This document shows, one piece after another, positions 43,531 through 55,600 of a DNA stretch of 64,000 bases. How positions within the stretch are numbered: position 1 is the stretch's first letter; each line of letters opens with the position of its first letter. Both the position numbers and the translations under genes were made by a program. Source of the stretch: Polyodon spathula. Lineage: Eukaryota > Chordata > Actinopteri > Acipenseriformes > Polyodontidae. The notes under the pieces were generated by a model, which saw nothing but the letters and a program-made list of their open reading frames with translations, made no database searches and was not told the DNA's origin. Location of the stretch: NCBI RefSeq assembly GCF_017654505.1, contig NC_054553.1, positions 8,444,621 to 8,508,620 on the forward strand, written 5' to 3'.

Positions 43531-45400
43531 CAGCCTCATATTTGTGTTTATTATAAACCTTGCCAAAGTTAGCCAAGTACAATAATTGATGCCTTTTAAA
43601 TTACTGTTATTAATATTAGACATGATATATCGTCATGCTGTGCATAGGCCCATTATTCTCTCTATTTTTATATATTAAAAAAATTAACTGCAGCGTTCCA
43701 TAGCAAACACTAGATGGTGCCAGTGAGCCACAGTAGGAAAAGCATGTTTTTTCTCTTCAGAAAAAGGCTCTTGCTTTACAGCCACAATCGGGACCTATAG
43801 CAGAACTCATTTTAATTAATGCGTCCATCTAATTAGCATAAACTGCATTATCAGTACTCAACTTTAATACCTCTCGATGATTCATTCCTTGTTTTTTACA
43901 CCTTAAATTCACGAGACATTTTAACACTACACGTTGCTGTCAAAATATTCTATCTAATAACATATGATGGGGATCTATATTGGAGTTCTTGAATAATTAG
44001 TATAGTATATCCAGAACAAAAATAAGCTAAATAGTTATCAAAGAATAACGATATTCATAAGTGACAGATTTCATTAGAATTCAGTACTGGTGTAATGGAT
44101 GGTACTACAGCAGTTTATATGTACCATCTTGGCCTTTCTTCATCCTCATAAAAGTACAGGTCCAGGAAGCACTGCAACTTGAATACAAATTAAACCCCGC
44201 CCTTAACCTGTGTTTAACAGGTGCATAAGGAGCCAGCAGTTGATATGTCGACTCTGAGACGTGTCGTCTCTCGTCTTAATAAACAACAATCGCAGGAACT
44301 TCTTGTATTTTACTTGGTGAAATACAATATCAACATTTCAAATGGGAAATCACGCTAACAATACGTGATGTTATTTAGAATTTGGGAATGCATATGCTCG
44401 TGCTGCAGTGCCCAGGGTTGAACAAAAATGACTTGCATATTTTTTTTTTTTTTTTTAGTATGCCTTTAGTAAAACTATATAACCTTCATACATTAAATAA
44501 TCACGATGCCATGTTAAACGTATGCTCACTCCAGGTAAGATATATGTAGTATTCGTCCTGTTATTATATTTGGTTTTTAGCTTTTGTGAAACACTCGCCG
44601 TGCCACGTTTAATGAAACGTCTTAATTCTTGCTAATACTAAGTTGTTGTTGTTTTTTTCTCTCCATTTGTCAAATAATAACAAATAAAAAATAAAGCTTT
44701 TTGGGAGCGCTTGCTTTGTACATACCGGTTCTGTTGCCATGGTGGTGGAACTGGGTATAGCTGTTAAACTATTGGTAACCATGGAGATTTGGAAAAGGTT
44801 GTACAGCAGGAAATGAACTCATTTAGAATGGAAAGTGGTGTCACCTTCATATACAAATGTCCGTATAGAATCGGGTAGCATTGTTCATTTCTGCTTTTAC
44901 CGAATATGATGCCACGAAGCCTGAGCAACTTGAATTTTTGGATAATGTGAGTTGATGTTTGGTCCAGGTAAGGTCTATTAGCCTATGAATACTATTCCGA
45001 TAGCAGTGGTAAGACACTTGTACTGCCGACACATGGAGTGCACGAAAAAATTCCAAAGTTTAGTTCACTTTAAACCGGGCTAAATTACCGTGTTTTCAGT
45101 GGCTAAATCCTGCGCCAGAAGGATAGGGAGGGCGGAGCTAGCTTCACAAGTACTGTGTGTACTATAATGTAAACACAGGTAATAAATACTGCGGTACTGA
45201 TGGAAACTATGTAAATGTACCTTGTTTCATTTACTACTGTACTACTAAATTGATGTCTTGATGCACGAACAGTGGGTGAAATTATACAGTAGTAGTTTTA
45301 ATTAATTAGGCTACAGTTTACAGGACAAATCAGATGGATAAATATGGCTGTCGAGTTTATGCTGTTTTGTTTATTGTATGCTCTCTCCACTCCGTGTTTT

Positions 45401-45401
<1 letters not shown>

Positions 45402-45441
<40 letters not shown>
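45402..45441. repeat. TTG trinucleotide repeat
   Basis: (TTG)n of about 13 units. Confidence 0.95.
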
Positions 45442-45520
45442 GGTATTGTATTTTTTTTCAACAACAAATTGTGAAAAATAGGTACTGTACAAAACTTTGC
45501 AAATAAGTAACCAATCAATG

Positions 45521-45522
<2 letters not shown>

Positions 45523-45568
<46 letters not shown>
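45523..45568. repeat. ATA trinucleotide repeat
   Basis: (AAT)n of about 15 units. Confidence 0.95.
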
Positions 45569-45710
45569 TATTCATCATCTCATCATAAAAAGAAATCTAC
45601 TTTATACAGTAATCCATCATTACAAATATAATAACATAAACGATACGTTTTTCAATAATAAAACGATAACGTTAATGAATTGAGAGTTTTTTTGTGTTTT
45701 GGGTTATAAT

Positions 45711-45748
<38 letters not shown>

Positions 45749-46789
45749 GTTTAAATTCATGATAATCTGACCCCTCTAACACCTGCATGTACTTAATTTA
45801 GTATTTAGCGACCAGCACTTTTGCTATTACCATGGGGATATGGTATTGCTGCAAACACCCTCATAGCATACCTTTAAATCCCATTGTAAAATCTTCAACA
45901 GTAATGACAGCACTGTATAGCGTTTCACCTTGAGGGGACAGGTGGAAAGACACAATGATATCTCCACTTGCAGACGCTTTATATTTTCAAGAGGGAAGTA
46001 TCTTAAGATGTCATTTTAACTGTTTAATGTTGTTTGCAGTTATTTTCAGTTGTCCTGGGTTGTGTTGCTCCAGTATCGAGTTACTACCATTTTTCTAAAT
46101 CTACCGTTGTCTGGCTTTGAGCTTGCATTGAGGTTGTCTGGGGAATCCTGTCCTGCACCAAACAGTCTTCTACATTCATTTCAAATTGTGTGACAATGTC
46201 ATTTTAAAACTCTGCCAGCACCATGATTTGAATGGAATGTGGAAATCCATTCAGCCAAGTCTATGAAAAAACATACTATTTGTTGAATAGGAACATTTTT
46301 ATTTGAATTTAAATAATGATATTATGTGGAGATTGGAACTAAGTTTTAGGATACCAATAATCAGTATAATAATTACAATTAATAGTGTAGCATATGCTGT
46401 CACTGTCTGGTAGATTTTCAAAGGAAGGTTCCTAGCCCAGAATAAAGAAAAAGAGACCCTCAGTGCTTAAACTAAGAGGACTATCCTTGCCTGTTCTTGA
46501 GAAATATTATTAAACATTAAACCTACATGTAATATTTAGAAGGTTTATGCGTTGCTCAAGTGAGATTCTAAATAAAAAAAAAACACGGAAGTACACAACC
46601 AATTAAAATAGAAAAATAACTTAATCAAAACACCAAAAAAAAAAACAACAAAAACGAGCCTACTACAAATGGTTTTATATACCTTAATATGGACATGTTT
46701 GTGTGTTATACAAATTTGTATTTGCGAATTATACCTGTACAACACACAATAAAATACAAAGCCATCGTATCGTAACATTTAAAAAAGAC

Positions 46790-47750
46790 ACATCATGCTT
46801 ACTTCCCTTCACAATCGGAAGATGTCCAGCAGTGCCATCAGCTCAGAATTGGCAGAAAACAGTGGGACCCTGGTACACCCATCTACTGTCCGGAGAAGTC
46901 TGGTCAGAAGTGGCCTTCATGGAAGACTTGCGGCCAAAAAGCCATACCTCTGACGTGGAAACAAGGCCAAGCGACTCAACTATGCACGAAAACACAGGAA
47001 CTGGGGTGCAGAAAAATGGCAGCAGGTGCTCTGGACTGATGAGTCAAAATTTGAAATATTTGGCTGTAGCAGAAGGCAGTTTGTTCACCGAAGGGCTGGA
47101 GAGCGGTACACGAATGAGTGTCTGCAGGCAACAGTGAAGCATGGTGGAGGTTCCTTGCAAGTCTGGGGCTGCATTTCTGCAAACTAAGTTTGGGATTTGC
47201 TCAGAATTAATGGTCTTCTCAATGCTGAGAAGTACAGGCAGATACTTATCCATCATGCAATACCATCAGGGAGGCATCTGATTGGCCCCAAATTTATTCT
47301 GCAGCATGACAACGACCCCAAACATACAGCGAAAGTCATTAAGAACTATCTTCAGCATAAAGAAGAACAAGGAGTCCTGGAAGTGATGGTATGGCCCCCA
47401 CAGAGCCCTGATCTCAACATCATCGAGTCTGTCTGGGATTACATGAAGAGAGAGAAGCAACTGAGGCTGCCTAAATCCACAGAAGAACTGTGGTTAGTTC
47501 TCCAAGATGTTTGGGCCAACCTACCTGCCAAGTTCCTTCAAAAACTGTGTGCAAGTGTACCTAGAAGAATTGATGCTGTTTTGAAGGCAAAGGGTGGTCA
47601 CACCAAATATTGATTTGACGTAGATTTTTCTTCTGTTCACTCACTTTGCATTTTGTTAATTGATAAATATAATCTATTAACATGTCTATTTTTAAAAGCA
47701 TTCTTACTTTACAGCATTTTTTCACACCTGCCTAAAACTTTTGCACAGTA

Positions 47751-47756
<6 letters not shown>
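46790..47756 (+). mobile_element. Tc1-like transposon, left end missing
   Basis: The right end is intact in form (CCTAAAACTTTTGCACAGTA followed by a TA tract). The left terminal repeat and the start of the transposase are absent; element sequence becomes recognisable only at about 46790. It is a 5'-truncated copy of a second Tc1 family, different from the one in ACSL4 intron 12. Confidence 0.85.
46800..47613 (+). pseudogene. Truncated, interrupted Tc1 transposase
   Basis: In one frame the sequence reads part of the DNA-binding domain, a stop after KKPYL, then WTDESKFEIFG (first Asp), a second stop, then an open 138-codon stretch 47197-47613 with [12 protein letters not shown] (second Asp) and SPDLNIIESVWD (Glu), ending GGHTKY. 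The N-terminal third is missing and at least two stops are present. Confidence 0.9.

Positions 47757-47839
<83 letters not shown>
47754..47839. repeat. TA-CA microsatellite between two Tc1 ends
   Basis: (TA)n of about 69 bases passing into (CA)n. Its left edge touches the right end of one Tc1 copy and its right edge touches the end of another. Confidence 0.95.
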
Positions 47840-47841
<2 letters not shown>

Positions 47842-48835
47842 GCTCTGGAAAAAATTAAGAGACCACTGCAAAATTATCAGTTTCTCTGGTTTTACTATTT
47901 ATAGGTATGTGTTTGGGTAAAATGAACATTTTTGTTTTATTCTATAAACTACTGACAACATTTCTCCCAAATTCCAAATAAAAATATTGTCATTTAGAGC
48001 ATTTATTTGCAGAAAATGACAACTGGTCAAAATAACAAAAAAGATGCAGTGTTGTCAGACCTCGAATAATGCAAAGAAAATAAGTTCAGATTCATTTTTA
48101 AACAACACAATACTAATGTTTTAACTTAGGAAGAGTTCAGAAATCAATATTTGGTGGAATAACCCTGATTTTCAATCACAGCTTTCATGCGTCTTGGCAT
48201 GCTCTCCACCAGTCTTTCACATTGATGTTGGGTGACTTTATGCCACTCCTGGCGCAAAAATTCAAGCAGCTCGGCTTTGTTTGATGGCTTGTGACCATCC
48301 ATCTTCCTCTTGATCACATTCCAGAGGTTTTCAATGGGGTTCAGGTCTGGAGATTGGGCTGGCCATGACAGGGTCTTGATCTGGTGGTCCTCCATCCACA
48401 CCTTGATTGACCTGGCTGTGTGGCATGGAGCATTGCTGGAAAAAACAATCCTGCATTGTCAGAGCAGAAGGAAGCAAGTTTTCTTCCAGGACAACCTTGT
48501 ACCTCAGAGTTGGGGACACATTGTCAGAGCAGCTGGAAAGATTTGTCTTTGTGAACGCATGAATCTTCAAGGTTGTCCTGGATAAAACTTTTGTCCTAGG
48601 AAGACGAGACTGTTAACAACAAAGAAAATTATAGGATTTTTGACGTACTTCAGGATGGGACGGATGAAGGTAAAAGACATTGCCTTTCTGACCTCGGTAA
48701 TTATAAATAGTGAAAAAAATTTTAAATGAACATAATTTCTTTACACATCATTAATTTCCAATTTTTTAACATGAAATGTTCATTTTACCCATTATACACT
48801 ATACCTATAAATAGTAAAATATGAAAACTGGCAAT
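47840..48835 (-). mobile_element. Tc1-like transposon, internally deleted
   Basis: The left end CAGCTCTGGAAAAAATTAAG is a familiar Tc1 terminus in fish. The inner part of the terminal repeat (ACTATTTATAGGTATGTG, about 47894) recurs inverted near 48800 (CTATACCTATAAATAGT). Between them is only the C-terminal half of a minus-strand transposase. The outermost bases of the right end are eroded. Confidence 0.8.
48144..48401 (-). pseudogene. Tc1 transposase C-terminal fragment
   Basis: An 85-codon open stretch with SPDLNPIENLWNVIKRK, which contains the catalytic Glu, ending QGYSTKY. Both catalytic Asp regions are missing or scrambled upstream (48402-48600). Confidence 0.88.
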
Positions 48836-49050
48836 TTAACCAGTAGTCAGGATTTTTATATACTTTTATATATTTTCTAGACAAGTTCTGCCCCCTACTG
48901 TTTAAATTCTCTAGCTTTTCATTTAATCAATTGCACACATCTAACCAAACCCAGTTTTTAATCAGTAAACATTTTTTAAGATACAGAAATAAGATGTGGT
49001 TAAATTATTTAGTATTCATGTACTTTTCTAAAAATACATTTGAATTAATA
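48822..49050 (+). repeat. Left copy of an inverted repeat flanking the NEK gene
   Basis: About 225 bases that recur almost without change, in reverse complement, at 52431-52665. Shared landmarks are TTCTGCCCCCTACTG, CATCTAACCAAACCCAG and ATACAGAAATAAGATGTGG. The only difference seen by eye is a 2-base indel near the outer end (AGTAGTCAGG versus AGTACAGG). Confidence 0.93.
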
Positions 49051-49109
49051 CATTTAAACTAAGGCCGAGTACTTAAATGTCCCCGATACGCTTCCAAACT
49101 AAAAGAAAA

Positions 49110-49400
49110 CTTGCTTCCTTCTGCTCTGACAATGTTCCACAACTCTATATATTCATATATATTTATATGAATACCTCTATGTGGTCAAGAGGAAGATGGA
49201 TGGTCACAAGCCATCAAACAAAAGAGCTGCTTGAATTTTTGCGCCAGGAGTGGCATAAAGTCACCCAACATCAATGTGAAAGACTGGTTGCCAAGACGCA
49301 TGAAAGCTGTGCTTGAAAATAGGGTTATTCCACCAAATGTATTGTGTTGTTTAAAAATGAATCTAATTTTCTTTGCATTATTCGAGGTCTTATGTATTTA
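49110..49400 (+). mobile_element. Tc1 fragment, opposite orientation to its neighbour
   Basis: The transposase C-terminal coding part (LLEFLRQEWHKVTQHQCERL in the plus strand) and the downstream untranslated sequence of the same family as 47840-48835, with a large internal deletion and no terminal repeats. Confidence 0.8.
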
Positions 49401-49515
49401 TGCTCTTTGACCTAGAATATGTTTAGTCTAAGTTGGTAAAATAAAAAATCTAATTCAATTATGTATTTCTTCTCTTTGCCTTAGTTTGTCTAAGTTCTAA
49501 AGTCAGAAGAATGCC

Positions 49516-51783
49516 ATGGAGATGTATGAGAAAGTTCTTACCATTGGTAGGGGGGCTAGTGCAGAAGTCTTCTTGATGAAGCATACAGAGACAAATAAGC
49601 TATTCGCAATCAAAAGGATAAAGGTAGACACCTCTCGAAAGACAAGAACCAAAGAGGCGGTTCTGCAAGAAGCTGAAATCTTGAGGAAGCTCAAGCATCC
49701 CCACATTGTTACCTGCCATCACCATTTCTTCGACTCAGAAGATGAATACATTTACATAGTGATGGATTACTGTGATGGTGGGACTTTGGATGACTGTGTC
49801 AAAGAGGGGAGAGGTTACCTTTCAGAGAACGATGTGATGAGGTGGTTCGTCCAGTTAGCAATGGCTGTGCAGTACATTCACTCTGTTAAAATACTCCATA
49901 GGGACATCAAGACGGCCAATGTCTTCTTGACAAAGAAGGGCATGGTGAAGCTTGGAGACTTTGGAATATCCAAAGTCATGAATAACACTATGGACATGGC
50001 AAGCACTTGTGTGGGGACTCCAAGCTATTTGAGCCCAGAGCTTTGTCAGGATGTACCATACAGCTCCAAGTCAGACATCTGGGCCCTTGGATGCTTGTTG
50101 TTTGAGATTTGTGCATTAAAACCTCCTTTTGATGCCAGGAACCTTATCAGTCTGTTCTATAAAATTGTAAAAGGGGAATACAGCGAAGTGCCAGAGATCT
50201 ACTCTAACAATCTGCATAGTTTGATTAAAATGATGCTCAACACCCTTCCAGAGGAAAGACCGAGTGCTAGTTGCATCCTCAATGTGGCTTACGTACAGGA
50301 GCATCTTGGGAATTTTATTAAGGAACAAGAAATGCATCTAACGAGACATCTGGCTAAACCCAGTGGTGAAAGTGGGGGTGCCCAAGCGTCAATAGAACCC
50401 TGCAGCAGAACTGCCATAGCTCACAAGAAAAAAGAAAGGGAGCACTGCAGACCAAAATCAGCTCCACCATCCGTCACAGAGGAATTAAAAGAAGATGAAG
50501 AGGATGCCTGTGTGTCAGACAAGAAGGAAGAGGCTGCCAGTGTTGGAGACGAGTCAGACTATTCTGAAGACTTTGACGATCAGGATAGTCTATCTTCAAT
50601 AGAGGAGCACATAGAAGAAGAATCATCTGAGTCATCCCCTGTGCAGAATGAAGACATTCCTGAAGAGCTAGAAGGTAAGGCAGCAAGGGAAGGTTCCCAA
50701 CCTTTACTAATCTAATGAATACTGTTAGACTGATAATGCAGATTCTTCACTTTATAAGCCAGAAGTGGAAAAGGGGTTATAACAAGGTAATTTGAAGTCC
50801 TTGCTCCTCTTTGCATTACAAATAAACAAATGCTCAGAGGACACGCATGTTTTGTTTTGGATAATAAAGGTTACATTGAATATTATCATGCTGTGTACAG
50901 AGACATGGCAGACAGAGACAGTTCAAATTCTAAGAAAAGTATTGTCCTTTTATTTCTCACCAGTTTCTTCCGATGAAGTAGATTTGAGCGAGTACCCCGA
51001 TGACTTCGAGGAGCCGGAGGAAAATGACCTCACAGAGGTTGTTAACAATGCCCTTAGTGCCATGGAGGTCACGGCAGAGAATGACGCTTTCCAAGAGGAG
51101 AGGGAGGGAGGAGAACAAGGCGGTGCGCTGTCTGCCACTTTAAAAGCACTGCGAGATAGATGTATAGGTAATGGCACAGAGCAAATCAGCTGTTCCTTTG
51201 TTTTAGTTGGTGGGAGCAGGTAAACGGTTACAAGGAGAAGGAGCGCAGGAATGTGAGATTATTATCCACTAGAACACTACAAAGAGCTACTCGCGGAAGA
51301 GATTATAGCACACTCAGGTTTATAGCAGTTTAAAATATAAACATTACCAACTAATTCTAAATAAGCAAGTGCAGGAAAAATGGAACCCGTCACACAGACT
51401 GGCTCTATATACTCCCAGATTATTATACATTCAATAATTTGACACAAGTGAATAATCGGTTCTATAGATTCCGTACTGTAAAAACACGGTGTACCTGCAC
51501 GTGCTTCCGTCTCCTGTATGTTGTTAACAGGGATATGCATCCCAGTGGAGGATAATAAACAGATTAATTAAAACTGAATCTCACTCTGGGACAATTCTCC
51601 TGTAATTTATGTCAAATTGTGTTTGCAGATGATGTCGGTCAGATGCTTTATGAAGAAATCAGTTCTCATTTCCTGAAGGGTATGACTGCGATTGATTTGC
51701 AGCCCCAGTTCGAGCACAAATTGGGGCCAGACCATCTGGAGACCTGCTACCTCATCTTCAGCATGGACCAGGAACAAACATAG
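49516..51783 (+). CDS. NIMA-related (NEK family) Ser/Thr kinase, 3 coding exons
   Basis: Exons 49516-50674, 50964-51167 and 51629-51783 join in frame (all at phase 1) to give 505 aa plus TAG. The start is GCCATGG, a good Kozak context, and fits the usual NEK N-terminus ([16 protein letters not shown]). Kinase landmarks: Gly loop 11-17, Lys33 in FAIKRI, HRD at 128-130, DFG at 148-150, TPSYLSPE at 168-175. All catalytic residues are present, so it should be active. The tail is acidic, with two similar motifs, DYSEDFDD (about 358) and EYPDDFEE, of a kind seen in ciliary and microtubule proteins. The C-terminal [13 protein letters not shown] resembles the LG..H.. ending of NEK1-type proteins. The whole kinase domain sits in one exon, unlike typical NEK genes. 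Paralogue not assigned; NEK1/3/5-like or a fish-specific NEK. Confidence 0.93.
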
Positions 51784-52430
51784 ACTGCCCTTTTTGTAGC
51801 ATTTTTAGAAAGCAGGACTTCATGTTTTCCAAAGACTGTAGTACTAAAGAACGCAATAATGGTTAATGAAGTGCTTGTTGTAAATATATTTTTTGTATAG
51901 TTTGCCATGGATTTTTGGATCTGGATCTGGTTCTCCACTTTACAGTGGGAGCTATTGCTAGTATAGGTCAGTTTGTTTTTTGTGTTAGGATTAGTAATAT
52001 TTTACAGTCCACTGACCTAGGAATTAGGTTTTTTTTTTTTTTTTGTTCACTTGATGTTGCTTTGGATTCAGCGATCCTTGCTGGTTGAGAATTGGGCTGG
52101 AATAGCCTGTGCCTTAGATAATTACATTTACCAGCCTTGAAATAATGTTGAAGTTTATCATTTTAATAAGGTTATAAATATCACTATGTTTATGAAATTC
52201 TGATAATTGTACTCAACAGAAAGCTAAAAATATCTGCCTGTTTATCAGCTAAAATACAGAATTTGGCTGACTACAGTTGTTGAAGGCAATTGGTACAGTA
52301 CAGTATAAACATCAACTACAGTAACAAACTAGCTTAGCCAAAGTGCCAGCTCCATCAAACTCCTACTATGGATCAAGTATCCTTTTGTATTGTTGGCAAC
52401 AGGGTGGATACACAGACTAGAATAATATTA
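51784..52430 (+). other. NEK 3' UTR and flank
   Basis: AT-rich sequence after the NEK stop, with a poly-T run at 52030-52044 and no ORF of note. No clear AATAAA before the right inverted repeat; ATTAAA at 52513 lies inside it. The transcript end is unknown. Confidence 0.4.
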
Positions 52431-52665
52431 ATTCAAATGTATTTTTAGAAAAGTACATGAATACTAAATAATTTAACCACATCTTATTTCTGTATCTTAA
52501 AAAATGTTTACTGATTAAAAACTGGGTTTGGTTAGATGTGTGCAATTGATTAAATGAAAAGCTAGAGAATTTAAACAGTAGGGGGCAGAACTTGTCTAGA
52601 AAATATATAAAAGTATATAAAAATCCTGTACTGGTTAAATTGCCAGTGGAAACTTTCATACCATG
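52431..52665 (-). repeat. Right copy of the inverted repeat flanking the NEK gene
   Basis: Reverse complement of 48822-49050 at about 99% identity by eye. The pair encloses the NEK gene and one Tc1 fragment in a segment of about 3.8 kb. Confidence 0.93.
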
Positions 52666-55600
52666 TAGAAGGCTGTAGCCTTGCTTTAGTAAAGTATAAT
52701 CATTTTAAAATTAGACTTAGTTATACTTGTACATTTCTTTATGACAATTTTTTATTTTTTAAATATGATACATAGAATAATAGTTTTTTTTTTATATACA
52801 TTTTTCAGACATTCAGTTATAGAAAATGGAAGTAGGCAGGGAAGGCTATCATGCAGTTTTAGATATTAAAAGAAACAACAATTTACATTCTGTAGGAAAG
52901 GCTTGCAAAATTGTATTGGAAATGTACTGTGGATAGACTTTCTGGTGCAGTGCAAAGTTTGCTTCATATTCCTGTACTAGATGGCCTGTTTTAGATGGAA
53001 ACCTCATATAAAAATACGTGTCTATTCAGTTGAACAGCCTGCATCGCTGCTCGGCAGCTTATCCAAATGTGAATTAAGACAGTGTAAGATGAGAGAAAAT
53101 GTATATGCTACTGTGTATCTGTGATCTGTAAAGAGAATTCGAAATTGCTGCAGACACTCGCTGGACTTCATGAAATGTACAAACACAGGATGAAAACTGG
53201 AGCTGTGCAGAAGATAAGTATTCAAATGAGGAAAGAACACAAATCAAAAAGGCAATCCGTAAAGTGGACAAGGTGTCACCATGAGGGTTTGCGAAGTGCT
53301 AGTTATAAAAACTGCCTTAGTGTGGTATTTTCCCTCTGGGTTTCATTCATTCAAATTACATACTTTATTGTTGGTCTGTCATAGTTTTGGGTTGTTACTA
53401 TTGTGGGAGATTTTTTTTTTAGATACACGTAATAAAAAATCGTAGTTAACTATGGTTAAAACTTGACAAACACACAGTTTAAGGATGGCCACCATTCAGT
53501 GCTGAGCCTACAGCTATGGTAAAAAGTTTAGCATCACCTACGTTTTAGGTTTGAGGCATAATTAAAAATAATTTAGGTATTTTATTTTACATCATGTAAT
53601 CAAAGAAACTACAAAATAATATCACAAAAGTCTACCGGAAGCTATAGTAGTTGTACAGTATTTCATGTTAGATTTCAAAATGTCACATGTCACATTTGTC
53701 AATTTTCTGTCAGTATGGAAACCTACAAAGCAGATGTAATGGAATATGTTAACATTATTCTTCAGGTCTCATTCGATTTATGAAGCAAAAATGTGTTAAT
53801 TCTACAGGGTGATGCAAATTTTTGGCAATACCTGTAGTAATCTGTCTCTATGAGAAAAATGAGAGGATTTGAACTGACATTAAAGGGGATCAAGCCTGCA
53901 GAGAAAAACATCACATTCCATAAAAGTTTTAAGATGATTCCTGCAAAATGCATTTTCTTCCCCTATGCCTCTTCAGCTAGTCCCTTTGGAAACTGCCATC
54001 TTCACTGATTGTGGTAGTAGATTTTTTTTTTTTGTTTACAAACATAAACCAACAACAAGTGAAACAACAAGCAGAGTGTGAGACCCGACAAACGCTGTCT
54101 CGCGGCTCCCATTAAATTTTTTTTAAAGCTGATAAATATTTCATCAGGAGGAAATAAAGTGACTTTGAAAGCAAATGGCTTCCTGTTGTGAGTCTATTGA
54201 GAGGCAATGTTACGTCCTTGACACTTTTGCATTCTAATGCTTAATGAGGAGAATCCAACTAGGTAATAGGATTGGCCATCGTTATAATGAAACGATTTTG
54301 TGTGTATGTGTGATATAGGAAATGGAACATTAGAGGGAATAAGTCACCATTTGCTAGAATTATTTGTTTAGCTTGTCCTTCTCTGCTTTCTCTTACAATT
54401 ACAATGCATACGGTGCTAAATTAGGTAAAACGATCAGTGTTGAAATACTATTGATCACATCCCACAGACAGACTACCACATATTCCCAAAACAAATATGT
54501 ATGTACGTCATATGAGAGTATCAACACACAATCATGCGCACACAGAAATGAAGCTACTTAGATATCTGGCACTGGCTCTCTTTATTTTCCATCTGAACCG
54601 CTGTGTCCCTGTCACTTATCTTTTCATTACACACAGAGAGGTTCTGTTCACACGGGTGACCGACCCAGCACCATATGCAATCAAAGTATTGAACAGTCCA
54701 TTAATTGCTATTGCTGTTGGGGATTTATTGACTCCCAGCACTATGGAGCTATTGAATAATAAAATAAAATAAATGTAACAGGGCATCTCCATTCATTTGT
54801 TCTTCGCAACAGCATTTCATGCAATAACTAGATCTTCAGGGGAAATTCCTTTTTGTTGCAATAGATTACCAGAAGGCAAGTTGCCACTATAGAAAAATAT
54901 GAAAGTTCAGCTCTTATTGTTTAGGTCACCACTTCGCATACAGACATTAAAAAATAAATTGCACACATATTTGTGTAAATAGGTTGAGAAACAGAGAGTA
55001 ATGCATTTGCTGTACAAGTAGAAAGGATGGAAATAGATTTGATAATATATAAAAGCTGCATATCTCAGTTGTCAGTGATAGGCAAGAAAGATTTGACAGA
55101 AGGCTGATAATAGGCTGACCTATGCTTCTGAATCTCAGATTACAACATCAGTGATATTTTTAGGAATAATCTAACAACTGAATGAAATGCACGATGTACT
55201 ATCTTCATTGTCGTATAATCGAAATAATACCCCTGCATCTGGAATTTCCAGACAACTGACCTGTTTGGCCATTGAACCCTTGACATTCTTACCAGTCTCT
55301 GGTCATTCCAGATGTGGAAAATGCAGCAGCAGGTCCATTTCTATGAAGTTTAAATACATTGTGGTTGTGCTGCTGTCTTTCATATTGGTTCTTTAGGAAT
55401 TGCTTTAAAAAAAAGTCTCCTGTGTGCATGCAGTGCAAGTTATTGCAGACACCATAGTAACCTTGATCTCAGACAAATCCTGTGCATAAACAACATACTG
55501 TTAGAGCAGCTTGATGGAAGTATCAGTTCTATGGGGTTTATTCTGGGGCTATCAGGGAACTTGTTCAACCTGCTGTCACTCATTATCGTCACCGTCCATG

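Larger units (their letters stand above)
43531..46780. other. PIN4-NEK intergenic region
   Basis: No confirmed gene. Plus-strand donor-like sites occur near 44535 (CTCCAG/GTAAGA) and 44948 (GTCCAG/GTAAGG) and could belong to 5' untranslated NEK exons. A minus-strand ATG in ideal context followed by a donor lies at 44740. Repeats include (GTT)n at about 45402-45441, (ATA)n at 45523-45568 and poly-A at 45718-45746. Confidence 0.4.

Noticed and set aside
50675..50715. NEK ORF continuing 13 codons past the first donor
   Set aside because: This is intron read-through; splicing at GAAG/GTAAGG joins in frame to an acidic exon with the expected family tail.
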